A stretch of DNA of 64,000 bases from Luteibacter jiangsuensis (lineage in GTDB: Bacteria > Pseudomonadota > Gammaproteobacteria > Xanthomonadales > Rhodanobacteraceae): the NCBI RefSeq assembly GCF_011742555.1, contig NZ_JAAQQR010000003.1:310001-374000 (forward strand), written 5' to 3'. Each line of letters starts with the position of its first letter. Position 1 is the stretch's first letter. The notes under the pieces were generated by a model. The model worked only from the letters and a program-made list of their open reading frames with translations, did not search any database and was not told where the DNA came from. Below, in pieces: positions 1 to 8,058 of this stretch. The translations under genes and the position numbers were made by a program.

Positions 1-364
1 GCGTGCCGTCGGCGTTGACGATGCCCTTGGACAGCAGGTTGTCCACGTGCTGCCCCTTCGGCGCGGTGTAGGTGCCGTAGACGTGGTCGAACGTGCGGTT
101 CTCGCCGATCAGAAGGATCACGTGCTTGATCGGGGTGACGGTGTTGTTGCTGTTGTCCCGACCCCGGGGCGGCTTGTGCAGTACGACGATGCCACCAGGA
201 AGGCCGGTCTGCCCCTTGAAGGGGGCCACAGGCACGTTCTGGCGGAACTGCGCGTCGTGGTCGGGTGGCGTGGTGTCCTGTGCGCTGACGATGCCGGTAA
301 GGCCGACGGAAAGCGCGGCGATCAACAGCGGCGAAGGCCGCGTGTGGCGCAACCATGTGAGCAT
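1..364 (-). CDS. Phosphoesterase (phospholipase C / acid phosphatase type), N-terminal part
   Basis: Reverse-strand reading frame that starts at 364 and runs off the left edge, so only about 121 N-terminal residues are visible. It begins with a Sec-type signal (hydrophobic LLIAALSVGLTGIVSA, cleavage near SAQD). After a linker it carries IKHVILLIGENRTFDHVYGTY-like sequence at about residues 79-99. That is the start of the phosphoesterase family that includes phospholipase C and AcpA-type acid phosphatases, with GEN and the following Asp at the metal site. A GGGAGAGA Shine-Dalgarno lies just upstream of the ATG. The product should be exported and cleave phosphate esters. The substrate cannot be told from this fragment. 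Confidence 0.8.
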   Translation of the reverse strand, partial: MLTWLRHTRPSPLLIAALSVGLTGIVSAQDTTPPDHDAQFRQNVPVAPFKGQTGLPGGIVVLHKPPRGRDNSNNTVTPIKHVILLIGENRTFDHVYGTYTAPKGQHVDNLLSKGIVNADGT

Positions 365-537
365 TGTGAATCTCTCCCTACTGGAAGTCTTCCCCCTGAT
401 GCTTGTCGAGCCAGGATGTGGGTGCCCGTCGACAGCCGTGAGCATCGGCCTGGCATGTGACGAATCGTTGGCGTGCAGGCGACAATGCGCGAGTGCGTGA
501 TGACGCTCACGTGTCAACGCAAGATGTTGCGAACAAT

Positions 538-2181
538 TCAGACCAGTTCGTAAGGACGCATCATTTCGTTGTCTTCGTGCTCGAGGTAATGGCAGTGCCA
601 GACGTACTTGCCTGGCTCGCCGTCGAAGCGCGCGACGATGCGGGTGACCATGCCGGGATCGCAGCGCACGGTGTCTTTCCAACCGGCTTCGTGCGCGGCC
701 GGTAGTATCGGTGGCCCGGTGAACTTCAGTTCTTTCCGCGCGTTCCACGCGAAAAGGTCGAACGGACGGCGCTCCACTATCTGGAAGCGCACAAGGTGCA
801 GATGCATGGGGTGCGCATCGCCCGTCACATTGACGAACGTCCAGGTTTCTACCGTGCCCTTCCTGGGCTTTTCGCTGATGGGATCGCTCCACATCTTTCC
901 ATCGAGCAGCATCGTCATCGGACTACCGCCCGAATCGTCTTGCTCGCCCAGTGCGAGTACGCGGTCCTGCACCGCGGTGGAAGGGTCGATGCGCTGTACC
1001 GGCCGCAAGTTGGCCGGCACCACGGAGGTATCGCGGCGGCCCTTGGCGCGAACGCGGAACTCCACGATGCCTTCGGACTGGTGACGCAGCTGCACCGACT
1101 GACCTGCGTAGGCACTGAAGTCCACGATCACCTCGGCGCGTTCGGCCGGGTAGAGTTCGATGTTCGTGCGATCGGTGGGCGCCGCCAGCAGTCCCTGGTC
1201 GCTGCCGATCTGCTGGAACGGCTTGCCGTGTGACAGCGACAGATTGAAGAAGCTGGAGTTGGCGACGTTGATCAGTCGGAAACGGTAGCGGCGCGGCTCC
1301 ACGTCCAGATACGGGTACAGCTTGCCGTTGCACAGCACCGCATCGCCGTGGCATTCGGACACCCAGGGGGCCTCGGGGTCTTCCGAAACCGGGTAGTAGA
1401 GCTTGCCGCTCTTGGCGAGCAGGCGGTCGTACAGCACCAGCGGCATGTCGAATTCGCCGGAGGGGAGGCCCAGTGCCTGCTCTTCGTCGTCGTGCACCAG
1501 GAAGCTGCCGAAGAGGCCTGCGTAGATGTTCAGCCGTGTGATGCCCATGGCGTGATCGTGGTACCACAAGGTGGTGGCGTCCTGGTCACCTGGGTAAAGG
1601 GAGGTTACCGACTTGCCTGGCACGTACCAGTCTTCGGGCCAACCGTCGTTCGGCGCCGAGACACGTGCACCATGCACATGGGTGACGGTGCGAACCTCGG
1701 GTTTGGATTTCTCCGCGCCATGAATGCCGTGATCGATAGGCAGGAAATGACGGACAGGAAGCTCGTTGGCCCATTCCACAAGCACCGGCTCGTCACGTCG
1801 CGTGACGATGGTGGGGCCCGGCGTGCATCCGGCATAGCCCCATTGCGGCGTGGGTGGAAGATCCCGGTGAACCTTGGCGCTGAACGCCCGCATCGGCAGG
1901 CGATAGAGCGGCAGTTGTCGCGCACCGAACGCGGGGTGGGCACGCTTGCCGACGGGCAACGCGATCGGCGGCACCGGCAGGGCATCGACGAACTTTGCCA
2001 TGGTGACCGGATTGACCAGCGGCACGTTTGGCGCGGCCAGCCCGGGCATGGTCATCCGCTGTTTCATCGGCATGGCCATCGACGCATCCATGGCGCGCGC
2101 AACGCGCCATGGTTCGACGAGAACGCATGCACCGGCGAAGCCGCCGGCGACGCCCAGGAAACGGCGTCGAGAGGTATCCAT
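538..2181 (-). CDS. Multicopper oxidase (CotA/bilirubin oxidase-like), Tat-exported
   Basis: 547-residue multicopper oxidase, a full-length three-cupredoxin enzyme that oxidises phenols, bilirubin-like compounds or metal ions and reduces O2 to water. A twin-arginine signal (SRRRFLG, residues 4-10) indicates folded export. All four copper-ligand clusters are visible: HVHG (168-171), WYHDH (206-210), HPMHLH (457-462) and HCHYLEHEDNEM (529-540). In the last, Met540 is the axial type-1 ligand. Residues 31-46 hold a Met-rich stretch (MDASMAMPMKQRMTM) just after the signal, of the sort seen in copper-handling oxidases. The sequence is closer to the CotA/bilirubin oxidase branch than to CueO. No copper operon surrounds it, so the physiological substrate is open. 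Confidence 0.9.
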   Translation of the reverse strand: MDTSRRRFLGVAGGFAGACVLVEPWRVARAMDASMAMPMKQRMTMPGLAAPNVPLVNPVTMAKFVDALPVPPIALPVGKRAHPAFGARQLPLYRLPMRAFSAKVHRDLPPTPQWGYAGCTPGPTIVTRRDEPVLVEWANELPVRHFLPIDHGIHGAEKSKPEVRTVTHVHGARVSAPNDGWPEDWYVPGKSVTSLYPGDQDATTLWYHDHAMGITRLNIYAGLFGSFLVHDDEEQALGLPSGEFDMPLVLYDRLLAKSGKLYYPVSEDPEAPWVSECHGDAVLCNGKLYPYLDVEPRRYRFRLINVANSSFFNLSLSHGKPFQQIGSDQGLLAAPTDRTNIELYPAERAEVIVDFSAYAGQSVQLRHQSEGIVEFRVRAKGRRDTSVVPANLRPVQRIDPSTAVQDRVLALGEQDDSGGSPMTMLLDGKMWSDPISEKPRKGTVETWTFVNVTGDAHPMHLHLVRFQIVERRPFDLFAWNARKELKFTGPPILPAAHEAGWKDTVRCDPGMVTRIVARFDGEPGKYVWHCHYLEHEDNEMMRPYELV

Positions 2182-2294
2182 GGGAGTGGCCGTTGTTTGC
2201 TGTCGAGCAACCCACCGTAGGTCGCTGGAATGACAGGGACGTTTCAGTCCACGGCGTCAACCATGCGCAAGAAATTGCGTCGTGTTCCGCGCCG

Positions 2295-3809
2295 TCAGGC
2301 GCGCATCGAACCCGTGTCCAGCCAGCGCTGATGCCACGACAGCGCCTCCGGCAGCAGGTGTGGCGTGTGTTTGCCGAAGCTCGCTCGCGACGCCCGCTCG
2401 AAGTAATCCTCGAGCTGCGCCCGATAGGATGGATCCACGCAACGATCCAGGATCTGCCGGGCGCGATGCCGCGGCGGCAGGCCGCGCAGATCGGCCAGGC
2501 CGTGCTCAGTCACGATGATCGACACGTCGTGCTCCGTGTGGTCGACATGGCTCACCATCGGCACCAGTGCCGAGATGCTGCCGTTCTTGGCCGTGCTCGG
2601 GCTCAGGAAGATCGACAGGAAGCTGTTGCGCGCGAAGTCGCCGGAGCCGCCGATGCCGTTCATGATCTTGCTGCCCATGACGTGCGTGGAGTTCACGTTG
2701 CCATACAGGTCGGCCTCGATCATCCCGTTCATGGCAATGCAGCCCAACCGGCGCACCAGTTCCGGATGATTCGAGATTTCCTGGGTGCGCATGATGATGC
2801 GCTCGCGGTAGAAATCGATATTCCGCTTGAACTCTTCGTTCGCAGCCGGACTCAGGGCGAAGCCGGTGCACGACGCCACGCGCAACACGCCGTCGCGCAG
2901 CATGTCGAGCATGCCGTCCTGGATGACTTCGGTGAACGCGGCCATGTCACGGAAGCCGCTTTCGGAGAGCCCCGCCAGCACGGCATTGGGAATGTTGCCC
3001 ACGCCCGACTGCAGCGGCAGCAGGTTTGCCGGCAGACGGCCCTTCTTCACCTCGTGCTGCAGGAACTCGATCAGGTGCGCGGCGATGCGCTTGCTGGTGT
3101 CGTCCACCGGCGCGAAGGGGCTGTTGCGATCGGGGCCGTGCGTACGCACGACGGCCACGACCTTGTCCGAATCTACGCGCAACGACGTCTCGCCGATGCG
3201 GTCGTCCGCATGCAGCAGCGGGATCGGTTTGCGGTGCGGGGGCAGGGCAGTGCCGTAGTACACGTCGTGCATGCCGTCGATGCCTTCCGGCTGCCAGTCG
3301 TTGACCTCGATGATCACCTTCTTCGCGAGATCCAGCCACGTCTTGTTGTTGCCGATGGACGTTGAAGGAATCAGCGAGCCGTCTTCGCGAATGCCTGCCA
3401 CCTCGACCACGGCGGTATCGATATCGCCGTAGAAACCGAACCACACGTGCTGTGCCACGTGGCTCAGGTGGATGTCGATGTAATCGAGCGTGCCCGCATT
3501 GATGCGCTGGCGGGCATCCGGATCGGTCTGGAACGGCATGCGCAGTGCGATGCCGTCGGCCTTGGCCAGGGCGCCGTCGAGTTCCGGCGCGGTGGAGGCG
3601 CCGGTCATGAGGCGGATGCGAAACGCTTGGCCGGCCACGTGCGCATCCTCGATGCGGCGGGCCAGCGCCAGCGGCACGGCCTTCGGATAACCGGAACCCG
3701 TGAACCCGCTCATGGCCACGGTCTCGCCCGGCTGGATGAAGGCGGCGGCAGCCTCGGCGCTGACCACGCGGTCACGCAGGAGGGAAGAGCGGATGCGATC
3801 GGTGGACAT
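2295..3809 (-). CDS. Acetyl-CoA hydrolase/transferase family, probable succinate:acetyl(propionyl)-CoA CoA-transferase
   Basis: 504 residues from the ATG at 3809. An in-frame start 28 codons upstream would add a poor, Arg-rich extension. The N-terminal MSGFTGSGYPKAVPLAL and the central GVGNIPNAVL are typical of the acetyl-CoA hydrolase/transferase family (Cat1, AarC, ScpC). These enzymes move CoA between acetate or propionate and succinate through a glutamyl-CoA thioester and link acetate metabolism to the TCA cycle. Length is normal for the family (about 500). It is a single gene on the reverse strand, divergent from the gene pair starting at 4007. Whether it prefers acetyl-CoA or propionyl-CoA cannot be read from the sequence. 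Confidence 0.88.
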   Translation of the reverse strand: MSTDRIRSSLLRDRVVSAEAAAAFIQPGETVAMSGFTGSGYPKAVPLALARRIEDAHVAGQAFRIRLMTGASTAPELDGALAKADGIALRMPFQTDPDARQRINAGTLDYIDIHLSHVAQHVWFGFYGDIDTAVVEVAGIREDGSLIPSTSIGNNKTWLDLAKKVIIEVNDWQPEGIDGMHDVYYGTALPPHRKPIPLLHADDRIGETSLRVDSDKVVAVVRTHGPDRNSPFAPVDDTSKRIAAHLIEFLQHEVKKGRLPANLLPLQSGVGNIPNAVLAGLSESGFRDMAAFTEVIQDGMLDMLRDGVLRVASCTGFALSPAANEEFKRNIDFYRERIIMRTQEISNHPELVRRLGCIAMNGMIEADLYGNVNSTHVMGSKIMNGIGGSGDFARNSFLSIFLSPSTAKNGSISALVPMVSHVDHTEHDVSIIVTEHGLADLRGLPPRHRARQILDRCVDPSYRAQLEDYFERASRASFGKHTPHLLPEALSWHQRWLDTGSMRA

Positions 3810-4006
3810 GGACAGAATCGTGCGGCCGAAAGGGACCGGCCATTTTCTCACCGGCCGCTGGGCAGCGCATGTTCGACCATGGTGGTATGGCAACGTGTCG
3901 CAGGGGTGGTCACGGCTGAACGAAGCGAGACACGGTGCCGGAATCGCGGCCGCCCTGTTGCTACCCTAGGGCGGGCCGCGACCTGGCGGCAACGGAAGGA
4001 GTCGCG

Positions 4007-4606
4007 ATGCCCCGGCAACGCTTGCGTCAACCCGGTTTGCTCGGCCATCCCACGCGGTTGGCCTTCGCCACCTTATTAGCCGCCTCGGCCCCGCTAACGC
4101 ACGCTACCGAAGCGAAGGAGACACCCCGCATGAACGCGTCCATCGCCCACGTCACCGCCGAGCAGGCCATGCACGGCATGTTGGAACTGATCCGCACGAC
4201 GCCATCGGTGGCGGAACTCACGCCGGAAGCCATGGGCGAGCGTCTGGGCCTGCCGATCAAGCGCCTGAGCACGGATCACTTCGGCTACGCGCAGCCGCTG
4301 AGCGGTGGCTGGGCCTTCAGCGTCGAGCGGCAGAAGGTGGGTGCGGTGGGGCCGCGTATCGACCTGATATTTTCCCCGATCGGTGAAGACCGCCCCGCTG
4401 CAACGCCGATCTGCACACCTGACTTTGCTCACTTCACGCAGGAACTGGAGCGCATGGGCTTCAAGCGTCAGAGTGCGCACGGTGAGCACGGGCGCTGGAC
4501 CTACGATGCCTTCGACCGCCCTGGCCAACATGTCGAGGTCTATCCCCTGGTCACTGAAGGCGAGGATGCCTCGGCGGCCTGTGTGCACATGGTCCTTGTG
4601 CGCTAG
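4007..4606 (+). CDS. Putative T4SS-effector immunity protein (X-Tfi-like), secreted
   Basis: 199 residues from the ATG at 4007, which has GGAAGGAG five bases upstream. The first about 35 residues look like a Sec signal (Arg-rich start, LAFATLLAASAPL core, cleavage near THA/TEA). The remaining domain (about 134 residues) is small, soluble and unrecognised. It ends 11 bases before the ATG of an XVIPCD effector-like gene, and that gene's Shine-Dalgarno overlaps this stop codon. In Xanthomonadales, effectors of the bacteria-killing T4SS are usually encoded beside an immunity gene, often a periplasmic one, so immunity is inferred from position and the signal sequence. A second in-frame ATG at 4130 has its own GAAGGAG at spacing 9 and could give a cytoplasmic form. 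An independent small secreted protein is the alternative. Confidence 0.6.
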   Translation: MPRQRLRQPGLLGHPTRLAFATLLAASAPLTHATEAKETPRMNASIAHVTAEQAMHGMLELIRTTPSVAELTPEAMGERLGLPIKRLSTDHFGYAQPLSGGWAFSVERQKVGAVGPRIDLIFSPIGEDRPAATPICTPDFAHFTQELERMGFKRQSAHGEHGRWTYDAFDRPGQHVEVYPLVTEGEDASAACVHMVLVR

Positions 4607-4617
4607 AGGGGCTGGCC

Positions 4618-6048
4618 ATGCCACTGAATGCGAAAGCCATCGCGGTTCTCCATGCGTTTGGGAGAGAACCGGGGGTCACATCCGATCAGCTGAAGAACCT
4701 GACCGATACGATCAATGCCTCGCCGGCGCTGATTGATGAGGTCAACCGCGCCGTTGACGCGGGCCACCTGCAGCGCATCGTCGCCTTGAACAACCCGCAC
4801 GCGGGAGGTGAATACAACGCGCGTGCGCACGAAATGCGCCTGCCCCTCGCCAGCCTTTCCACCCCGGCCGGCGGCAGGTACGACGCGTCGGAGGCGACGT
4901 TTGTCCTTGGTCACGAATTGCAACACGGATTCAATGCGGCCGACATCGCGCAAGCCAATGGTCAGTTCACCCAAGACCTGCAGGCCGTGGCGCAATCGCG
5001 GACCACGCCCCACGACTACACGAAACCCGTGGGAGACGTGATCGCCGCGAGTCGCCGCGATGAGGCCGGTGCGGAGATCTCCGGGTGGAACGCAACGGTC
5101 AGCGCCGCACAACTCGAGGCGCAGAAGAGCCACGCGCCCCCGCCCACGCTCGAAGACATCTACAAGCGTCACCCCGCGCGCATGGACGATTTCATTCATG
5201 TGGACCGGAGCCAGCTTCCCGCGAAGTACAGCATGCGTTCGAATCTCACGGTGAACGCCGACCTGACCATGCCCTCCACGCCGGCCAATATCGAAGGCAT
5301 GGGCAAGAACTACTTTGATCGGTCATCGACACTCGGACATAACGGCAATTCGTCGTATGCAAATTACTACGGCGCCTGGGCGGTGGGCTTGGCCGTGCAG
5401 TACGAGCGGCATTACGGCAACGGGCAGGCGCCCATGGCGCTCGATCTGAAGTCGCTGCACCTCGATCCGAACATCATGGCGCAGAACGGCATCTCTCTCG
5501 GCGCCAACCACAGTGCCATGCCTTATCTGGACACCAGCACGCAGCCGCCGACGCCAAGAAACTTCCCCAACTCGGCTACCTCGCACGTTTATCAGCCGGT
5601 GGTGCCAGATTCGGCACCCGTCACGCTGGATCACGTGGATCACCCAGACCATGCGCTTTTCAGGCAGACGCAGGGCGCCGTGCACCGGCTCGATGCGCAG
5701 CATGGCAGGGTGCCTGACCGGCAGAGCGAAAACCTTGCCGGTGCACTGACAGTTGCGGCTCGCGAGCAGGGCCTGAAGTCAGTCGACCACGTAGTGCTTA
5801 GTGCAGATGCGTCGAAAGCGTATGCCGTGGAGGGTCGGCTGGATTCGCCGCACAAGCGCATCGCGGAAACAGCCACGCAGCAGGCCGTCAACACGCCTAT
5901 CGAGCAAAGCAGCGTCACGTGGCAGGCTCTCGCAGAGCGCACGCAACAGGCCAGCCATCAGCAGGTCGCAACGCAGCAACACGTTGCGCAGCAGGCTCCG
6001 GCACAGTCCCAGGCGCCGGTCATGTCGCACTCCATGCTTGGTCCGTGA
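4618..6048 (+). CDS. Putative antibacterial T4SS effector: HExxH domain plus C-terminal XVIPCD
   Basis: 476 residues with no signal peptide. The N-terminal half has FVLGHELQHGFN (HELQH at 99-103), a zinc-metallopeptidase HExxH motif, and a later RRDEAGAEISGW (146-157) that could supply the third Glu ligand. Residues about 340-437 match the XVIPCD recruitment domain of Xanthomonadales T4SS substrates: DHPDHALFRQ, AVHRLDAQHGR, PDRQSENLAGAL, VDHVVLS, then TPIEQSSVTW. A Gln-rich tail follows (about 438-465), as is typical. Known XVIPCD proteins are delivered by VirD4 into rival bacteria, mostly to attack envelope components. The C-terminal assignment is strong. The enzymatic activity is inferred only from the HExxH motif. 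No T4SS structural genes lie in this window. Confidence 0.82.
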   Translation: MPLNAKAIAVLHAFGREPGVTSDQLKNLTDTINASPALIDEVNRAVDAGHLQRIVALNNPHAGGEYNARAHEMRLPLASLSTPAGGRYDASEATFVLGHELQHGFNAADIAQANGQFTQDLQAVAQSRTTPHDYTKPVGDVIAASRRDEAGAEISGWNATVSAAQLEAQKSHAPPPTLEDIYKRHPARMDDFIHVDRSQLPAKYSMRSNLTVNADLTMPSTPANIEGMGKNYFDRSSTLGHNGNSSYANYYGAWAVGLAVQYERHYGNGQAPMALDLKSLHLDPNIMAQNGISLGANHSAMPYLDTSTQPPTPRNFPNSATSHVYQPVVPDSAPVTLDHVDHPDHALFRQTQGAVHRLDAQHGRVPDRQSENLAGALTVAAREQGLKSVDHVVLSADASKAYAVEGRLDSPHKRIAETATQQAVNTPIEQSSVTWQALAERTQQASHQQVATQQHVAQQAPAQSQAPVMSHSMLGP

Positions 6049-6087
6049 CCGCATGGTGTGGCCTTTGAGGCCTAACGCCGAGAGGCA

Positions 6088-6993
6088 TCAGTTCGTCGGT
6101 TGGTCCAGCGAGTGCCCGACAGGCACCGCCTCAATCAAGAAAGCGTTCGCCCAACTGTAGGCGTGGACATGCGTCACGCGGACCACGCGAAACCCGGCGT
6201 CCGCAAGTTCAATGATCCAGGCAGTCTTGGACTGTTCGTGATTGGAAGGCTCGGCGGCGCGAAGTTGGCCCAGAAGCATCGGTGCAAGAAATCCGCCGGC
6301 GACGAGTTCGGCGTCTTCGCCGCAGTCCGAAGCCGCCTGTTCGTAGCGAGCCGCCAGGGAGGCGCGGTACTCGGGTGTGCCGGCCACGAGATCGGGCACG
6401 TCGAACTCGACGATGACCAGCCGGTCCACATGCGCGGCGAGCAAGCGAAGCGCGGTCTTGCGTGCATCAGGTGCGATCGACTGCAGCGCGAAGGTCGACT
6501 GCGCCATGTCCCAGTGCGCGGTGGCTGGCAGATCGGAGACAAACTGCTCCAGTGTCGTCTCGTGCCCCTCGACCATGGGCAGGTTCGCCATCAGGCTGGC
6601 GAGCAACGTGGTGTTTGGTTCGACCACATCAAGGCGGTTGATGGCGTCATCGGAAGCGCGGACCGCCGGTGCGAGCGCCATGCCGTCACCTGCGCCGATG
6701 TCCAGCAACGAATGCGGGCGATGGGTGGCGTATATGCTCGCCAGTTCCGCGCTTACGGCGTCGTAGAGTGCACGATTGCCATCACCTCGAATGAAGCGTT
6801 CGAACGCGCGCGGCTGGTCATAGGCATTGGAAACCTCGCTGCCGGCCAGTGTGTGGAGCAGGCCTGCGGCCATGTGCGAGCCGCGCTCCGACGCCATCGC
6901 CAGCAGATCGCGCGCTTCGCCGTCCTTTCCAGCCTCGAGTGCCGTGAGCGCGTTCGCCAGGAGGTTTGACCATTCTTGTGTATTCATGATCAT
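6088..6993 (-). CDS. Class I SAM-dependent methyltransferase
   Basis: About 301 residues from the ATG at 6993. A second ATG at 6987 is equally possible, and AGAGG lies just upstream of both. Residues about 80-95 contain SLLDIGAGDGMAL, the glycine-rich SAM-binding motif I. An acidic residue in DVVEPN about 25 residues later is the usual ribose-binding acid of motif II. The C-terminal half fits a Rossmann-like methyltransferase core. The about 40-residue N-terminal helical region (NLLANALTALEAGKDGEA) resembles no domain I know. It begins only seven bases after the stop of an upstream LysR gene in the same direction, so the two are probably co-transcribed. The substrate is unknown. Confidence 0.75.
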   Translation of the reverse strand: MIMNTQEWSNLLANALTALEAGKDGEARDLLAMASERGSHMAAGLLHTLAGSEVSNAYDQPRAFERFIRGDGNRALYDAVSAELASIYATHRPHSLLDIGAGDGMALAPAVRASDDAINRLDVVEPNTTLLASLMANLPMVEGHETTLEQFVSDLPATAHWDMAQSTFALQSIAPDARKTALRLLAAHVDRLVIVEFDVPDLVAGTPEYRASLAARYEQAASDCGEDAELVAGGFLAPMLLGQLRAAEPSNHEQSKTAWIIELADAGFRVVRVTHVHAYSWANAFLIEAVPVGHSLDQPTN

Positions 6994-7000
6994 CGATCCT

Positions 7001-7903
7001 CTACGTTTCGAAGGTGCCGGGAGCGAGGGCATCGACCATGTAATCGATGAAGCAGGTGATGCGCGAGGCGAGTGTCGTATTCCGGTAGTAGACGGCATTG
7101 ATCGACTGCCGGACATCGAGTGTCGACTTCGGCAGCACCTGCACCAGATTCCCGGCCTTGCGATCGGCCGCCGTCAGGAAGTCGGACAGGCAGACGATGC
7201 CTTCGCCAGCTAACGCCAACTGCCGCAGGGTTTCGCCACTGGACGATGCGAGATTGGGGCGGATGTGCAGCGGATTGCCACCCGCATCGCGCACCGGCCA
7301 CTGGTTGAGGGACTCCGGCTGTGTGAAACCTAGCAGCGAATGGGCGGCCAGATCCGCAACTTGCTTGGGCGTCCCGGCGCGCTCCAGGTAGGCCGGGCTG
7401 GCCAGCAAGCGCAAACGGCTGGTGCCGACCGGGCGCGCGTGCAGCGTCGAGTCCTTCAGCGGTCCAATGCGGAACGCCACGTCGGTGCGCTTCTCCAGCA
7501 GGTCGGTGATGCCCTCATTGCTGGCAAGTTCCAGTTCCACCTTCGGGAACTGCTTCCGGAATCCACCGATGCGCGGCACGATGACGTGCAACATGAAGGG
7601 TGTGGCTGCGTCCACGCGCAGACGCCCAACCGGCTGTTGCCGCCGCGCGGCCATCTGCTCCTCGGCCTCCTCGACCGAATCCAGGATGGCGCGGGCCCTG
7701 CTCAGAAAGGTCGCGCCTTCTTCCGTGAGCTCAAGCCGGCGGGTGGTCCGACGCAGCAACGTCGTTTCCAGTTTGGCTTCCAGGCGACCCAGGGTGCGGC
7801 TGATGCCGGAGATCGTTTGTTCCAGATGCTCGGCGGCCGCCGTGATCGAACCCGTATCCACGACGGTGGCGAAGGCCTGAAGCTCAGTCAGCGTGATCTT
7901 CAC
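7001..7903 (-). CDS. LysR-family transcriptional regulator
   Basis: 300 residues, the standard LTTR length. The N-terminal winged helix-turn-helix covers about residues 3-60 (FATVVDTGSITAAAEHL, then ISRTLGRLEAKL, RRTTRRLELTEEG). A periplasmic-binding-protein-like effector domain starts near residue 90 (GRLRVDAATPFMLHVIVP). The sequence style (LRVDAA, DVAFRIGPL) is that of the CrgA/DmlR branch. It lies directly upstream of, and in the same direction as, the methyltransferase gene. This is unlike the usual divergent arrangement, so autoregulation of a two-gene unit is possible. The inducer is unknown. Confidence 0.9.
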   Translation of the reverse strand: MKITLTELQAFATVVDTGSITAAAEHLEQTISGISRTLGRLEAKLETTLLRRTTRRLELTEEGATFLSRARAILDSVEEAEEQMAARRQQPVGRLRVDAATPFMLHVIVPRIGGFRKQFPKVELELASNEGITDLLEKRTDVAFRIGPLKDSTLHARPVGTSRLRLLASPAYLERAGTPKQVADLAAHSLLGFTQPESLNQWPVRDAGGNPLHIRPNLASSSGETLRQLALAGEGIVCLSDFLTAADRKAGNLVQVLPKSTLDVRQSINAVYYRNTTLASRITCFIDYMVDALAPGTFET

Positions 7904-8058
7904 TATTGGCGCCGAGTCAAAGGTACTCAGGCCATTAGAATGTTTTTCCGAAGAATGTAAAGTCCCTCAGATTGTTATCGGCCCCGTGTTGTTTACCCAA
8001 TGGCTTGCCCGACTGCTCCGTACCTCGTACGGGTCGATGGCGGAATGGCATCGCATCC

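Noticed and set aside
4618-6048. Classification of the effector as an Rhs or T6SS toxin
   Set aside because: No Rhs repeats, PAAR, VgrG or MIX motif are present. The C-terminal block is specific to XVIPCD proteins.
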